Source: an uncultured Pelagibacteraceae bacterium
GTDB taxonomy: Bacteria > Pseudomonadota > Alphaproteobacteria > Pelagibacterales > Pelagibacteraceae
DNA: 63,436 bases
Reading direction: 5' to 3'
NCBI GenBank assembly: GCA_902592275.1
Contig: CACJDW010000007.1
Span: 1-63,436 of the forward strand
Shown here piece by piece: positions 62,995 to 63,436 of this stretch. The translations under genes were made by a program, and so were the position numbers. Each line of letters begins with the position of its first letter. Position 1 is the first letter of the stretch. Below the pieces are notes generated by a model. That model searched no databases. It was not told where the DNA came from and saw only the letters and a list, made by a program, of their open reading frames with translations.

Positions 62995-63436
62995 TTTTTA
63001 ATAAACTTTGCTATATAATTTACAGATAAATCTTTAGAAATACTCCATTCATCCCTAATAATATTAAAATTCATACCCTCTAATTTATTGAGAGATAAAT
63101 TATACTTCATTAAAATTTTTTTAAGATCCTCAGGTTTAACAAATTTTTCCCATTCGTGTGTTCCAATTGGTAGCCACCTCAAAACATACTCTGCTCCTAC
63201 AATAGCAAAAACATAAGATTTTAAAGTTTTATTTATTGTTGCAACAAACATTAATCCATTTTTTTTCAAAAGCTTTGAGCATGACTTTAGAAAAAAATCT
63301 ATATCTTCTACGTGTTCAACAATTTCCATATTTAAAATGACATCAAATTTTTTTTCAATTTTAAGTTTTTCAGGTGATGAACATAAATAATTAATTTTTA
63401 GCTTATTTTTTTTTGAATGAAGTTTTGCAACTTTTA
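62991..63436 (-). CDS. ubiG: Ubiquinone biosynthesis O-methyltransferase UbiG (5' end outside window)
   Basis: About 148 C-terminal residues are visible; the frame is open to the right edge (AKLHSKKNKLKINYLCSSPEKL.. before the first ATG). FDVILNMEIVEHVEDIDFFL is SAM-methyltransferase motif II/III, LPIGTHEWEKFVKPEDL and LEGMNFNI are UbiG signatures. Performs the two O-methylations of ubiquinone. The first ATG inside the window (63329) is internal. Confidence 0.9.
   Translation of the reverse strand, partial: KVAKLHSKKNKLKINYLCSSPEKLKIEKKFDVILNMEIVEHVEDIDFFLKSCSKLLKKNGLMFVATINKTLKSYVFAIVGAEYVLRWLPIGTHEWEKFVKPEDLKKILMKYNLSLNKLEGMNFNIIRDEWSISKDLSVNYIAKFIKN

Overview
The window reads as a piece of a very AT-rich, densely packed alphaproteobacterial chromosome, almost certainly a SAR11 / Candidatus Pelagibacter-type organism. 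The evidence is the strong A/T codon bias, gene gaps of a few bases or small overlaps, typical alphaproteobacterial gene neighbourhoods (J-domain/cobS/cobT beside bolA; hisS-hisZ-hisG; gcrA/argD/argF; kdsB-pheA; ffs-dnaX-ybaB-recR; folC-accD-trpA-trpB-trpF; rpmH-rnpA-yidD-yidC), and a tandem glycine riboswitch in front of malate synthase, an arrangement known from SAR11. No transposase, integrase, prophage or CRISPR array was seen.

Layout. 1-1.6 kb: the end of a cell-surface modification block (partial SGNH/acyltransferase and a sulfotransferase) that stops at tRNA-Ser. 1.8-8.7 kb: gyrB, a RegB/PrrB-type redox kinase, then the leftward J-domain-cobS-cobT set facing bolA. 8.7-14.5 kb: aroB-aroK, a small membrane protein and a large secreted protein of unknown role, then def-fmt-truA. 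14.5-21.9 kb: a long leftward block: rpmH-rnpA-yidD-yidC-argB-HAD-dapD-dapE, ending in a histone-deacetylase-fold enzyme and a SET-domain methyltransferase. 22-31.8 kb: a TVP38 membrane protein, tRNA-Thr, dcd, murA, hisD, infA, tRNA-Phe, a cold-shock gene, a possible small RNA, then tRNA-His directly abutting hisS-hisZ-hisG, and rmuC. 31.8-34.3 kb: a PD-(D/E)XK nuclease, an exonuclease I-like protein and a thioredoxin. 34.3-46.4 kb: a leftward block with folC, accD, trpA/B/F, pyrF, ihfB, rpsA, aroA, lptB, lptC, kdsD and an RNase D-like gene. 46.4-63.4 kb: an NDUFA9-like protein, gcrA, argD-argF, cycM, kdsB-pheA, SRP RNA, dnaX-ybaB-recR, glcB with its riboswitch, accA, secA, argJ, a DUF1178 protein and a partial ubiG.

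Together the genes cover arginine (argB, J, D, F), histidine (hisG, Z, D), tryptophan and aromatic (aroA, B, K, trpA, B, F, pheA), lysine/DAP (dapD, E), pyrimidine, LPS/Kdo (kdsD, kdsB, lptB, lptC), fatty-acid (accA, accD) and glyoxylate (glcB) functions, plus replication, repair, translation and protein export.

The most interesting signals are an in-frame A AAA AAG slippery site in dnaX at the tau/gamma boundary; hisS starting four bases after tRNA-His with no Shine-Dalgarno; a duplicated start region making a 7-codon mini-ORF coupled to the NDUFA9-like gene; two single-chain nucleases where many alphaproteobacteria carry addB-addA; a SET/HDAC pair; AccA with an added C-terminal membrane segment; cobS/cobT in a lineage not known to make B12; and several genes (engB, cmk, lptA) missing from otherwise conserved neighbourhoods. 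All functions are inferred from sequence motifs read by eye; no database search was run.
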